Assembly: GCF_900120195.1 (NCBI RefSeq)
Contig: NZ_LT635539.1
Span: forward strand, 1,163,257-1,227,256
Length of the DNA stretch: 64,000 nt
Direction of reading: 5' to 3'
Origin: Blautia sp. Marseille-P3087
Lineage (GTDB): Bacteria > Bacillota > Clostridia > Lachnospirales > Lachnospiraceae
Shown one piece after another: positions 1 through 9,526 of the stretch. The translations under genes were made by a program, and so were the position numbers. Each line of letters opens with the position of its first letter. Positions within the stretch are counted from its first letter, which is position 1. The notes below the pieces were generated by a model that did no database searches, was not told where the DNA came from, and saw only the letters and a list, made by a program, of their open reading frames with translations.

Positions 1-1888
1 AGATTTTTTTCGGCGGAAATGTCCAGCGGAGCATATAATATAAGAAAAAGTCGTGCAGTTCATACGGTCCTACAAGGTCTTCTGTCTTCTGTGAGATCAC
101 ACCATCCTTCGGTGGCAGAAGTTCCGGACTTACCGGGGTATCCAGAATATCCAGAAGGATCTCTGCAAGTTTCTGATCTTCGCAGGTATCTGCATAATAT
201 CTTACCAGATGACGTACCAGCGTCTTCGGCACAGAACTGTTGACTGCATACATGGACATATGATCACCATTATAAGTTGCCCACCCAAGTGCCAGTTCGG
301 AAAGGTCTCCTGTGCCAATGACAATACCGCCGGACTGGTTTGCAATATCCATCAGGATCTGCGTACGTTCCCTTGCCTGTCCGTTCTCATAAGTGACATC
401 ATGCACTTCCGGATCGTGTCCGATATCACGGAAATGCAGGTTGACCGCTTCACGGATATTGACTTCTTTCAGAGTTGCCCCCAGACATTCGCTTAACTGG
501 CAGGCATTGTTATAGGTACGGTCAGTCGTTCCGAAGCATGGCATTGTAACAGCCGTGATCTTGCTTCTGTCCATACCAAGCATATCAAATGCACGTACGG
601 TCACAAGAAGTGCCAGCGTGGAGTCCAGTCCACCGGACAGACCAATCACCGCATTCTGGCAGTGAATATGTGCAAGACGTTTCTTAAGTCCCATTGCCTG
701 AATATTCAGGATTTCGTCGCAGCGGCGCTCTCTTTCTTCTTTGATTCCCGGCACGAATGGTCTGGAATCAAATTTACGTGTAAGAACTGTCTCTGTATTT
801 TCCAGTGTAAACGGTGCTTCGTTGTAACTGATGTCCTGTCCTTCCGGTGCCAGATCCGGTGCAAACTGACAGGTTGTCATTCTTCTTCGTTCATTGTCCA
901 GGCGGTGAATATCAAGATCTGCATAAATCACACCATTGGCAAATCTTTTACTCTCTGCCAGAACAGAGCCGTTTTCTGCAATCAGATTATGTCCGCCATA
1001 AACGACGTCCTGTGTGGATTCACCTTCTCCTGCTGTTGCATAAATATAGCCGCAGAGAAGTCTTGCAGACTGTGCGCTCACCAGACTCTTACGGTAAGAA
1101 TCCTTGCCTACAACTTCATCACTTGCAGACAGATTGACGATCAGATTCGCACCGTGAAATGCATGTGCAACGCTCGGCGGATTCGGTACCCAGAGATCTT
1201 CACAGATTTCTGCTGCAATCTGCAGTTTCGGCATGTCTTCGCATGTAAAGATCGTATTCGGAGAAATCCAGATATCCTCCTCATAAAGTTCATCATCCAT
1301 CTCGTCATCATCAAAAAGGTCTTCATCATCGAAGTTCTCGCCGCCGAAATCTTCATCATCAATTTCTTCGAGTTCTTCAAACTCATCAAAAGATGTCATC
1401 TCAATATCAAATTCCACGTCATCAAAATCGCTGTCATACCGTTCTTTGTACGCTTCGCGGTCAATGTGAACCGTGCCGTCTACATGCTCTCCGGAAGTAA
1501 AATATCTTGCCTCATAAAATTCATTATAGTTTGGCAGCCAGGTCTTCGGTACAAATCCAAGGATTTCACCGTGATTAAGTCCTGCTGCCACATTATAAAG
1601 CTTACCATTGTATTCTAACGGCAGTCCGACAAAAATCAGTGCGTCCACCTCTTTGGTTTCTTCTGCAATACGGACAAGCTGCACTTTCGCCTCTTCCAGA
1701 AGATTCTCCTGCCAGAAAAGATCTCCACAGGTATATGCAGTGATACAGAGTTCAGGAAATACCATAATCTTTGCGCCCTGCGCTTCCATCTCATGGATCA
1801 TACGGATGATTTCTGTTGCATTATATTCGCAGTCAGCCACACGGACATCCGGTGTAGCGGCAGCTACCTTGATAAAACCGTCTTTCAC
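1..1888 (-). CDS. nadE: Glutamine-dependent NAD+ synthetase, C-terminal end outside window
   Basis: This enzyme makes NAD+ from deamido-NAD+, ATP and glutamine-derived ammonia in the cytoplasm. The N-terminal nitrilase-type glutaminase domain is recognisable, with the catalytic cysteine in ICEDLW at about residue 220. The C-terminal synthetase domain carries the ATP-pyrophosphatase loop SGGLDST and a GTGDLSELALGW segment. The start is GTG at 1888, with AGGAGG eight bases upstream; no ATG fits better. The frame is still open at base 1, so the C terminus is missing. A very acidic Asp/Glu-rich stretch, roughly residues 150-205, interrupts the glutaminase domain just before the catalytic Cys; I do not know it from standard NadE. 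The gene starts 12 bases after hslO ends, so the two are probably cotranscribed. Confidence 0.93.
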   Translation of the reverse strand, partial: MKDGFIKVAAATPDVRVADCEYNATEIIRMIHEMEAQGAKIMVFPELCITAYTCGDLFWQENLLEEAKVQLVRIAEETKEVDALIFVGLPLEYNGKLYNVAAGLNHGEILGFVPKTWLPNYNEFYEARYFTSGEHVDGTVHIDREAYKERYDSDFDDVEFDIEMTSFDEFEELEEIDDEDFGGENFDDEDLFDDDEMDDELYEEDIWISPNTIFTCEDMPKLQIAAEICEDLWVPNPPSVAHAFHGANLIVNLSASDEVVGKDSYRKSLVSAQSARLLCGYIYATAGEGESTQDVVYGGHNLIAENGSVLAESKRFANGVIYADLDIHRLDNERRRMTTCQFAPDLAPEGQDISYNEAPFTLENTETVLTRKFDSRPFVPGIKEERERRCDEILNIQAMGLKKRLAHIHCQNAVIGLSGGLDSTLALLVTVRAFDMLGMDRSKITAVTMPCFGTTDRTYNNACQLSECLGATLKEVNIREAVNLHFRDIGHDPEVHDVTYENGQARERTQILMDIANQSGGIVIGTGDLSELALGWATYNGDHMSMYAVNSSVPKTLVRHLVRYYADTCEDQKLAEILLDILDTPVSPELLPPKDGVISQKTEDLVGPYELHDFFLYYMLRWTFPPKKI

Positions 1889-1900
1889 AGCTTTTTCCTC

Positions 1901-2779
1901 CTATTTGCACTTTCTGAGAATTTCTTTTAACTCCTCTACACTGAAGATATAATTTTTATTACAGAAATGACAGTTCAGTTCTACTTCTTTGCCTTCCTGG
2001 ATCAGTTCATTTAGTTCTTTACGTCCGATGCTGATCAGCGCACGCTCTACACGGCTCTTGCTGCAGTTACAGTAAAATTCTGTCGGGATCGTATCGTTGA
2101 TTTCAATATCAAAGCCGTCAAGTACCTGTTCCAGAAGACTCTCCGGTGTATGGCCCTGCTCCAGAAGTGTCGTTACGGACTGGATCTTCTGTACATTTTC
2201 TTCAAGTTTTGCGATCGTTTCTTCTTCTGCAAACGGCATCACCTGTACAATAAAACCACCAGCCTGACGTACGGTATTATCTTTGTTCATCAGAACACCG
2301 AGCCCCACTGCTGACGGCACCTGCTCACTCGCTGCAAAATAATAAGTAAGATCCTCTGCGATCTCTCCTGTCTGTAATGCGACCTGACCGACATACGGCT
2401 CTTTCAGTCCCATATCCTTAATGACCTGAAGAAAACCATTGCCGACAGCACCGGATACATCCAGTTTGCCTTTCGCATTTGCCGGAATAATTACTTCCGG
2501 ATTTCCCACATACCCCTTGACACGTCCTTTAGAATCTGCAGTAACGGTAATTCCCTGAATCAGTCCGTCACCTTTTACCTGCAGTGTCAGGATGTCTTTG
2601 TCTCCCTTCATCATCACACCCATCATAGAACCGGCTGTGAGAAGACGTCCCAGCGCGGCAGTTGCCACCGGACTTGTGTTGTGATCCTGTCTTGCAGTCT
2701 CCACGGTTTCTGTTGTAACTGCTGCAAACGCACGGATCTGGCTGTCCGCAGCAATCGCTCTTACTATATAATCTTTCAT
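1901..2779 (-). CDS. hslO: Hsp33 redox-regulated chaperone
   Basis: Hsp33 is a cytoplasmic holdase chaperone that is activated when oxidation releases zinc from four C-terminal cysteines. The 292-residue product has the usual length. It has the N-terminal DYIVRAIAAD start and the zinc site near the C terminus as CNC followed by CHFC, that is, the canonical CXC and CXXC pairs. It lies 18 bases after a methyltransferase gene and just before nadE on the same strand. The ATG at 2779 is preceded by an AGAGG ribosome site. Confidence 0.95.
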   Translation of the reverse strand: MKDYIVRAIAADSQIRAFAAVTTETVETARQDHNTSPVATAALGRLLTAGSMMGVMMKGDKDILTLQVKGDGLIQGITVTADSKGRVKGYVGNPEVIIPANAKGKLDVSGAVGNGFLQVIKDMGLKEPYVGQVALQTGEIAEDLTYYFAASEQVPSAVGLGVLMNKDNTVRQAGGFIVQVMPFAEEETIAKLEENVQKIQSVTTLLEQGHTPESLLEQVLDGFDIEINDTIPTEFYCNCSKSRVERALISIGRKELNELIQEGKEVELNCHFCNKNYIFSVEELKEILRKCK

Positions 2780-2797
2780 ATTATTTCTGTACCTCTT

Positions 2798-3556
2798 TTA
2801 TTTATTTTTTCCTTTTTCCCTTGCAACAAAAAACATTCTCTCGCTGTCCTTCGTAGCAGGTTCCATCGTATACGCATCATAAACCGCCAGAAGATCCATA
2901 CCTGCTTCTTTTATCAGTGATTCGATTTCTTCCTGCGGATAGGCTTTCTGGCAGTGGACTTCCTCGCATTTTTCATATAGGCCATCCTCTCTCGGAAGAA
3001 AAACAGCAAGCTCATAATAATTCAGGCCTTCTTCTTCATCAAAACTGTTGTCCCAGATGAAGCTGCCCTCCTCACGGTTCTCGGCAATTGTCGTATCGCC
3101 CATAAGGTCTCTGTACTTATGTACGGTATTCATATCAAAAAGAAAAATACCTTCCGGATCCAGATAGTTATTTACCAGACGAAATACCTGAAGAAGTTCT
3201 TCTCTCTCCGTGATATAATTCAGGCTGTCACACACACTGACCACCGCACGTACCGTACCATATAATTCAAATTCCTGCATATCCTGTAAAAGATAGAGAA
3301 TATCCTGCCCGGATTCTACTCTCTTTTCCATTGCCTCTGCAAGCATTTCCTCGGAATTGTCCACACCAATCATATCATAACCCCGATCTGCAAGCAATCC
3401 CGTCATCGTACCTGTACCACATCCAAGTTCCAGGACGAGTCCGTCTGTAATTCCGTATTCTTTCAGGCGGTCTGTAACATAGTCTGCCCATCCTTCGTAA
3501 TCAATATTGTCCATGAACAGATCATAGACCTGCGCAAATTTACTGTATGCTTCCAT
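2798..3556 (-). CDS. Class I SAM-dependent methyltransferase
   Basis: The 252-residue protein has a Rossmann-type methyltransferase fold. The glycine-rich motif I reads LELGCGTGTMTGLLADRG at about residues 41-58, followed by the acidic motif II in IGVDNSEEM. The sequence resembles the generic 'YAxVYDxFMDxxDYxxWA' methyltransferases next to hslO in many clostridia; the substrate is unknown. Start ATG 3556 follows AGGAGAGG. It sits just downstream of a terminator hairpin, so it probably has its own promoter or depends on read-through, and it leads into hslO. Confidence 0.85.
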   Translation of the reverse strand: MEAYSKFAQVYDLFMDNIDYEGWADYVTDRLKEYGITDGLVLELGCGTGTMTGLLADRGYDMIGVDNSEEMLAEAMEKRVESGQDILYLLQDMQEFELYGTVRAVVSVCDSLNYITEREELLQVFRLVNNYLDPEGIFLFDMNTVHKYRDLMGDTTIAENREEGSFIWDNSFDEEEGLNYYELAVFLPREDGLYEKCEEVHCQKAYPQEEIESLIKEAGMDLLAVYDAYTMEPATKDSERMFFVAREKGKNK

Positions 3557-3576
3557 TTTCTTCCTCTCCTGCTGGT

Positions 3577-3610
3577 AAAAAAGGCAGATGATCTCTCACC
3601 TGCCTCTTTT
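3577..3610 (-). terminator. Intrinsic terminator after lipoprotein gene
   Basis: On the minus strand AGGCAG, a 12-base loop and CTGCCT are followed by a run of T. It lies 18 bases beyond the stop of the lipoprotein gene and in front of the methyltransferase gene. Confidence 0.65.
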
Positions 3611-3627
3611 GTGTCTCTGTTATCCTT

Positions 3628-4719
3628 TTACTGAACAGGCATATAATATACGTCTGCTGCTTCTCCGTGCCAGTAATAGCTGTTGCCATTTGCATCGTAT
3701 GCATCCTGCTCATCAGCGAAGCTATAGGTATTTCCGTCAAAATCCACCCAGTTTCCGTTACCGTCCGGCTGAATAACGAGTGGATGTCCGTCAGAATTGC
3801 GGTAGATGGTTCTTGTCTCATCGGTGTTGGAAAGCTGCTCATCTGTAAATCCACCGGAATTCGTGGATGTGTCTGTAGAAGCAGTTCCATTATCTGCAGC
3901 CTGTGAAGCATCGTTCGAACTTCCATCGGCAGTTGTTCCGTCAGTGGAAGCGGATGCATCTGTATTTCCTGCGTTATCAGAAGCTGCTGCACCGGAATTG
4001 TCTGCTGCTGCGTTGTCTGCGGAGCTGTTATCTGCTGCCGGAGCCGCCTGCTTCGGTGCTGCTTCTTTCAGTGAAGAATCTCCCAGAATCTGGAAGGAAG
4101 CGACTGCTGCCTTGATAGAATCCAGTGCATCTTCGCTCTTTACAGAAGCTTCGATATTATAATATTCGGTATCGTTGGCAAATACTTTGTGAACCACATA
4201 AAGGTCTCCGCCACTCTTATCTGTATTCAGCATTTTGGTTGTGTAGCTGTATACACCAATTCCGTTGACATCATTGGATGTATAATCCTGAATTTCAAAA
4301 TCAGTGCCATTTACTTTGTCACCATCTGCCTGATCAAGTGAAACTGCCATGTCCTGTGTGCTCGGGATCACAGTAGAAGCCATGGTATCCTCACCCTGTC
4401 CGTGCAGGATCAGAATGTTTCCGACATTCGGAGACTCAAAGCTTACCATATCTGTCTCGTCTGACTTATTGGACCATGTTGCATCCGGAAGGTTGATCGC
4501 GATTGACTTATCTGCGGATGTATAAGTTGTACTCTGTACATTCGGTGCGATCGTCGGTTCTATAGTCGGAGCCGGTGTTGCAGACGGTTCTGCTGTCGGT
4601 GTCACGGCTACAGCCGGAGTGTCTTCTTTTTTATCATTACCGCCAAAGCTACATGCAGACATCAGTACAGATGCCGTTATCACCATTGCTGTCATTGCAA
4701 GTAATTTTTTATTCTTCAT
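3628..4719 (-). CDS. Secreted lipoprotein of unknown function
   Basis: The 363-residue product starts with a lipoprotein signal peptide ending in the lipobox LMSAC (lipidated Cys 23). It should be anchored on the outer face of the membrane. A Thr/Pro/Ala-rich tether (about residues 37-60) leads to a globular domain of about 150 residues. A second low-complexity Ala/Asp/Ser/Asn linker (about 215-295) then leads to a small C-terminal domain rich in Gly, Asn, Asp and aromatics. I do not recognise either globular domain. The ATG at 4719 has TAAGGAG upstream. It is a single-gene unit with a terminator behind it. Confidence 0.8.
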   Translation of the reverse strand: MKNKKLLAMTAMVITASVLMSACSFGGNDKKEDTPAVAVTPTAEPSATPAPTIEPTIAPNVQSTTYTSADKSIAINLPDATWSNKSDETDMVSFESPNVGNILILHGQGEDTMASTVIPSTQDMAVSLDQADGDKVNGTDFEIQDYTSNDVNGIGVYSYTTKMLNTDKSGGDLYVVHKVFANDTEYYNIEASVKSEDALDSIKAAVASFQILGDSSLKEAAPKQAAPAADNSSADNAAADNSGAAASDNAGNTDASASTDGTTADGSSNDASQAADNGTASTDTSTNSGGFTDEQLSNTDETRTIYRNSDGHPLVIQPDGNGNWVDFDGNTYSFADEQDAYDANGNSYYWHGEAADVYYMPVQ

Positions 4720-4827
4720 AATAACATTCTCCTTATAAAATGATAATGTTTATACTCTTTCCCTCGTGCTATATTTTACAGTTATATCCCATCAGTGTCA
4801 ATGAAAAACCGTATAGTTTGGCAAAGC

Positions 4828-6903
4828 TTACTTTGAATTTTCCGTCATATACATATGAAGTTCATGCAGTGCTCGCGTCGCTGTAATATACTTTGCCTGG
4901 CACTGAAGACCGCTTTCTCTGTCCTCTTCAAATATGCCAAATACCTGATCGAATTCCAGACCTTTTGCAAGATAAAAAGTCGTCACAGTCAGTCCTTTCT
5001 TAAAGCTCTGGCTGTCGCGGTTCATGTAGCAAAGCTGGTTTTCTGCCTCCGGGGCAATTTCTTTCAGTCTCTTTTCTATATAAAGGAAAGCGTGTTCTGC
5101 TTCCCTTTCTGTAAGAAAGATCAGAGCTTCTGTCTCAAACTCTTCCCGACGGTTCAGCCATTTTTCAAGAACAGTCTCAAGTGCTTCCTCTGTCGACGAA
5201 AATGTCCGCTCATCTACCGGCTCACCATGACGCTCGAACAGCTCCATATCCTCAATTCCGGTAAGATGATTCGCATACTGTGCAACCTCCATCGTATTAC
5301 GATAACTTCTGTTCATCACAATCTTGCGAATATCTTTCCCGAATATCTTCGGAAGAAATTTCAGCACATCCTGTGTCTCGTCTTCCATTGTCTGGGCCTT
5401 ATCTCCCAGAATGGTCATCCTGCATGGAAACATTTTATGAATTAGCAGATACTGAATCCATGAATAATCCTGCATCTCATCCACCACAACATGCTTGATC
5501 CCGTGATGGTTTCGGCACTGGTACAGTGTGTACTTAAGATAAAGCACCGGATATACATCTTCATATCGGAGGCGGCGCTTCTCAATCTGGCAGTGTGGAA
5601 GCGGCCGGTATCCTTCTTTCTCAAGAAAACGGCTGTACAGCACATAACAGTCTCTTGTCTCGTACATGCTTCTGAAGCATTCCATTACTTCTTCACGTTC
5701 TTCATCAGAAAGATCTCTGTCTCTCAGTGTCTCCACTTGGTCAATAAAATATTCTGCGACAGAATGCATTCTGGAAAGAAGCGGTACATCCAGAAATTTA
5801 AAATAAAACAGATCAATAATCTCTTTTTCGCTCAGTGTACAGCCTCTGTATTCCACATCACGGAAATTCATCAGCTCGTCTTCCAGTCTGAGGACAAAAC
5901 CATCCAGCTTCGAAACAAATTCCGGTGACTGTTTCTCTCTGCATATCTCCTGTATCTTCGGATTGAGCACCGTGCGTTCGATCTGGTCGTAGCGATCCTC
6001 ACAGTCACCGACAATTTCCTTAAGTTCTCTGTATGCAAACAGGTCAAAACTCATCTCTCGGATGTTTTCCTCGCCCAGTTCCGGAAGGATATGTGAAATG
6101 TAATCTGCAAAGACTCCGTTCGGTGACAGGATCAGTACATTTGATGATTTCAGGTTTTCTCTGTCATGATACAGAAGATAGGCAATTCTGTGCAGGGCTA
6201 CAGATGTCTTACCGCTTCCTGCCGCTCCCTGAATCACCATGATCTTGTCTTTAGTATTTCGGATGATCTCATTTTGCTCTTTCTGAATCGTCCGGACGAT
6301 ATTTTTGAGCTGTACTTCTCCGTTGCTTCCAAGCTCTGCTCCGAGAATTTCGTCGTCTATCTTGACATCGCTTTCAAATTCATAGAGCATCTTGCCTTTA
6401 CGGATCTTGTACTGCCATTTTGAAGTCACTTCACCTTCAAAAATTCCTGACGGTGCCTCATAAGACGCCGGCCCTTTATCGTAATCATAAAAAAGTCCGC
6501 TCACCGGTGCTCTCCAGTCATACACAAGCGGAAGGCTTCCTGCACTCTCGGAGAGATTGCCGATTCCGATATAAAAGGTCTCTGCCTCCTCATCTCCGTC
6601 ATACCGGAAATCCACTCTGCCGAAGAATGGCGAGTCCTGCATCTTTTTGAAGCGTTTGCGAAGGCGGAACTGCTCTTCGTTGGCATTCATCTGGCGGAAA
6701 AGTGCCTGCTGATTATCATAATCCTCATATCCGTACTGATCCATCTCGGTATAGTTTTCCCAGTAGTATTCATGCATGTCCTCGATTTCTTTCTCGCCTT
6801 CGAGAATTGCCGCATCTGCCTGGGCAAGACGGTCATTCAGACATTTCAATACATATTGCAGATATTCCCTGCCGTTTTTTATATTTTCCATGAAATTGAT
6901 CAC
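4828..6903 (-). CDS. helD: HelD-like UvrD/Rep-type helicase
   Basis: This is a superfamily 1 helicase-like ATPase of 691 residues. The N-terminal 90 residues look like a coiled coil with acidic ends. Then comes an insert with LVYDWRAPVSGLFYDYDKG, the typical HelD signature, Walker A GAAGSGKTS at residues 226-234, the Walker B region VVDEMQDYSW, and a C-terminal GLEFDQV motif. HelD proteins act on stalled RNA polymerase and help recycle it; some give rifamycin resistance. Start GTG 6903 has GAGGAG only two bases upstream, while ATG 6891 has it 14 bases upstream, so the exact start is uncertain. It appears monocistronic. Confidence 0.82.
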   Translation of the reverse strand: MINFMENIKNGREYLQYVLKCLNDRLAQADAAILEGEKEIEDMHEYYWENYTEMDQYGYEDYDNQQALFRQMNANEEQFRLRKRFKKMQDSPFFGRVDFRYDGDEEAETFYIGIGNLSESAGSLPLVYDWRAPVSGLFYDYDKGPASYEAPSGIFEGEVTSKWQYKIRKGKMLYEFESDVKIDDEILGAELGSNGEVQLKNIVRTIQKEQNEIIRNTKDKIMVIQGAAGSGKTSVALHRIAYLLYHDRENLKSSNVLILSPNGVFADYISHILPELGEENIREMSFDLFAYRELKEIVGDCEDRYDQIERTVLNPKIQEICREKQSPEFVSKLDGFVLRLEDELMNFRDVEYRGCTLSEKEIIDLFYFKFLDVPLLSRMHSVAEYFIDQVETLRDRDLSDEEREEVMECFRSMYETRDCYVLYSRFLEKEGYRPLPHCQIEKRRLRYEDVYPVLYLKYTLYQCRNHHGIKHVVVDEMQDYSWIQYLLIHKMFPCRMTILGDKAQTMEDETQDVLKFLPKIFGKDIRKIVMNRSYRNTMEVAQYANHLTGIEDMELFERHGEPVDERTFSSTEEALETVLEKWLNRREEFETEALIFLTEREAEHAFLYIEKRLKEIAPEAENQLCYMNRDSQSFKKGLTVTTFYLAKGLEFDQVFGIFEEDRESGLQCQAKYITATRALHELHMYMTENSK

Positions 6904-7090
6904 TGCTCCTCGTTGTCTTATGCAGGAAAATCATGTCGTATTGTCACATGATTGCTCCTATTTTATCATATAAAGTCTGCTCCTCTGTAAGCAGCTTGTT
7001 TCCTGTTTGTAACTGTGGCTTAATATTATACCGAAAAAAAGAGGTTATGACAAGGATAATAAATAAACTGATAAGAGTCTGTGCAGATAA

Positions 7091-7281
7091 AAAAATGTCG
7101 TGTGCGGCAACGGCTTCAGAGTCCGGAAATACTACGGATCTACTCTGCCTGTTAAAACCATGAATGCAAAAGCACACAACTCGCTAACGCTCAGACAATG
7201 TGCTTTTGATTCATAACACAGACAGACTACATCCAAGTATTTCTACGAACTCTTGCAGATGTTTCCGTACACGACATTTTT
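7091..7281 (+). repeat. Fold-back element, type I, copy 1
   Basis: This is an imperfect palindrome of about 190 bases. The ends AAAAATGTCGTGT and ACACGACATTTTT are exact inverted repeats. Pairing continues inward with small bulges to an inner stem AAAAGCACA/TGTGCTTTT that closes a loop reading CAACTCGCTAACGCTCAGAC. A second copy with the same loop and different stems lies at 12374-12574. There is no open reading frame. It sits between helD and the exporter operon. It could be a MITE-like or REP-like repeat. Confidence 0.72.
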
Positions 7282-7362
7282 CTTCTACACAGTTCCTCTT
7301 CTTCCCTCATTTATTATGCCGCGGGAGGCGGTCTCCGTCCAAGCCGCTCCTCCGCCTCCTCG

Positions 7363-7673
7363 AATAAAATACGGAGATGGATAGGTAAAAGAAAAACTCC
7401 CGTCAGGAATGCCCGTAATTATCATCTGTGTCTGTCTCGCCTGAAAAACTTCGTAGAGATTCTTGGTGTACAGGTTTTTGCGTTGATGCAGAAAATGCTG
7501 CTGTCTGAGCATCTTTGATGCGAGTTCAGCATTTTCTGTATCGTTCTTAGCAAAGTTCTGTATACATAGAATCACAGAAGTTTTGAATTGAGACATGCAC
7601 AGATGATAATTCACGGGCTATCCTAACTGGAGTCCTTTTCTTTACATTCCCATCATCACCGGGAATTCTTTAT
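7363..7673 (-). repeat. Fold-back element, type II, long copy
   Basis: This imperfect palindrome of about 310 bases ends two bases before the stop of the exporter gene at 7676. Outer arms contain ACGGAGATGG and its partner CCATCATCACCGGG. Further arms contain AATTATCATCTGTG and CACAGATGATAATT, and the innermost stem is CAGAAAATGCTG/CAGCATTTTCTG. Read on the minus strand, the loop begins AACTCGC and ends GCTCAGACA, the same border as the type I loop. The outer ends match those of 12694-12821. It probably also terminates exporter transcription. Confidence 0.65.
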
Positions 7674-7675
7674 CG

Positions 7676-9526
7676 TCATGAACAAAGCTCCGACGAACTG
7701 TTATCAAACTGACTGTTATAAAGATCTGCATAGAATCCTTTCGCTGCCAGCAGTTCTTCATGGTTACCCTGCTCAATAATATCTCCGTCTTTCATAACAA
7801 GGATCAGATCTGCGTCTTTGATCGTAGAAAGTCGATGTGCAATGACGAAGCTTGTTCTTCCCTTCATTAGATTATCCATCGCTTTCTGGATCTGCATTTC
7901 TGTTCTTGTATCAACAGAGGATGTTGCCTCATCAAGGATCAGGATCTTGTTGTCCGCAAGAATTGCTCTTGCGATCGTAAGAAGCTGTTTCTGTCCCTGT
8001 GAAATGTTGCTTGTTTCTTCATCCAGCACCATCTGATAGCCGCCCGGCTGCTGCATGATAAAGTTATGGATATGCGCTGCCTTTGCTGCTGCAATGACTT
8101 CTTCATCCGTTGCATCCAGTCGTCCGTAGCGGACATTTTCCATGATTGTTCCGGAGAACAGCCATGTATCCTGAAGCACCATACCGAACATCTCATGAAG
8201 CTCGCTTCTGTTGAAATTTTTGACATCATGGCCATCTACTTTGATGACACCCTTATTTACATCGTAGAAACGCATCAGCAGTTTAACCATCGTCGTTTTA
8301 CCGGCACCGGTCGGTCCTACAATTGCAATCTTCTGTCCGTCATGTATATCTGCCGAGAAATCATGAATGATGATTTTATCCGGATTGTAACCGAACTCAA
8401 CATGTTCAAACTGTACATTTCCTTCCAGACCTTCAATAGAATCCGGATTTTCCGGCTGCTGTACTTCCTCTTCCTCATCAAGAAATTCAAAGACTCTCTC
8501 AGAAGCTGCTGCGGAAGACTGCAGAAGGTTTGTTACCTGCGCGATCTGCTGGATCGGCTGTGTAAAGTTACGGATGTACTGGAAAAATGACTGGATATCC
8601 CCGACTTCAATCGAACCTTTGATAACAAAGATTCCACCGAGAAGTGCTACCATTACATAGCCAAGGTTCCCGACAAACTGCATGATCGGCATCATCATTC
8701 CTGAGAAGAACTGTGATTTCCATGCAGATTCATAAAGTTTCTTGTTGTCTTTTTCAAATTCATCAAGCACATCATTTTCTTTATTAAATACTCTTACCAC
8801 ATCATGACCGCCGAAGTTTTCTTCGATCTGACCGTTGACTGCGCCAAGGTAATTCTGCTGTGCCTGGAAGTATTTCTGTGAATGCTTCATCACCATCTGA
8901 ATAATAAACATGGATACCGGCAGGATCAGAAGTGCAGCCAGCGTCATCCATACATTGATGGAAAGCATCATAATAAATACACCGATCAGTGTAGTTACTG
9001 ATGTGATAAGCTGTGTCAGGCTCTGATTAAGACTCATCTGAAGAGTATCAATATCGTTTGTTACCCTCGAAAGAATCTCACCGTTTGTTCTGCTTTCGAA
9101 ATAATTCAATGGCAGATGATTGATCTTCTTTGAAATATCTTTACGGAGATTATATGTCACATCATTGGAAATTCCTGTCATGATCCATCCCTGAATGAAA
9201 GAGAAGCATGCACTTGCCACATACAGTCCCAGTGTCCACAGAAGGATGATTCCGATTTTTGCAAAATCAATGCCGCCTGTTCCATTTACTTTTGCAACAA
9301 GACCTGTATAAAGTTCAGTTGTTGCTTTACCAAGGATCTTCGGTCCAACAATATTAAATACAGTTCCTGCAATTGCAAAAATAAATACCAGCACAAAACG
9401 CATTTTATAGCGGCTCATGTAACGGAACAGTTTGCCCATCGCACCTTTGAAATCTTTTGCTTTTTCCGTCGGGCGCATACCTCTTCCGTGGCCGCCCATT
9501 GGTCCACGTCGTCTCTGTTCACTCAT
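7676..9526 (-). CDS. ABC exporter half-transporter, catalytically intact subunit
   Basis: This 616-residue protein has an N-terminal six-helix ABC_membrane exporter domain (about residues 38-330) and a C-terminal ATPase domain. Walker A GPTGAGKTT starts at residue 404, the signature is the variant SQGQK near 509, Walker B ILILDE has the catalytic Glu at 533, and the switch His is at 564. It pairs with the upstream gene, which it overlaps by four bases. Together they look like a heterodimeric multidrug exporter of the BmrCD/LmrCD/TM287-288 type, in which one composite site is degenerate. The MarR gene at the head of the operon suggests induction by a toxic compound. The substrate is unknown. 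Confidence 0.9.
   Translation of the reverse strand: MSEQRRRGPMGGHGRGMRPTEKAKDFKGAMGKLFRYMSRYKMRFVLVFIFAIAGTVFNIVGPKILGKATTELYTGLVAKVNGTGGIDFAKIGIILLWTLGLYVASACFSFIQGWIMTGISNDVTYNLRKDISKKINHLPLNYFESRTNGEILSRVTNDIDTLQMSLNQSLTQLITSVTTLIGVFIMMLSINVWMTLAALLILPVSMFIIQMVMKHSQKYFQAQQNYLGAVNGQIEENFGGHDVVRVFNKENDVLDEFEKDNKKLYESAWKSQFFSGMMMPIMQFVGNLGYVMVALLGGIFVIKGSIEVGDIQSFFQYIRNFTQPIQQIAQVTNLLQSSAAASERVFEFLDEEEEVQQPENPDSIEGLEGNVQFEHVEFGYNPDKIIIHDFSADIHDGQKIAIVGPTGAGKTTMVKLLMRFYDVNKGVIKVDGHDVKNFNRSELHEMFGMVLQDTWLFSGTIMENVRYGRLDATDEEVIAAAKAAHIHNFIMQQPGGYQMVLDEETSNISQGQKQLLTIARAILADNKILILDEATSSVDTRTEMQIQKAMDNLMKGRTSFVIAHRLSTIKDADLILVMKDGDIIEQGNHEELLAAKGFYADLYNSQFDNSSSELCS

Noticed and set aside
662..1618. 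Plus-strand open frame of 318 codons
   Set aside because: It is antisense to nadE, is Cys/Phe/Ile-rich without a fold or ribosome site, and the minus-strand frame has clear family motifs.
3806..4162. Plus-strand Ala/Ser/Val-rich frame
   Set aside because: It mirrors the repetitive Ala/Asp/Ser linker of the lipoprotein on the other strand.
7285..7614. Minus-strand open frame of 109 codons
   Set aside because: It lies inside the long fold-back element and has no ribosome site or conserved feature.
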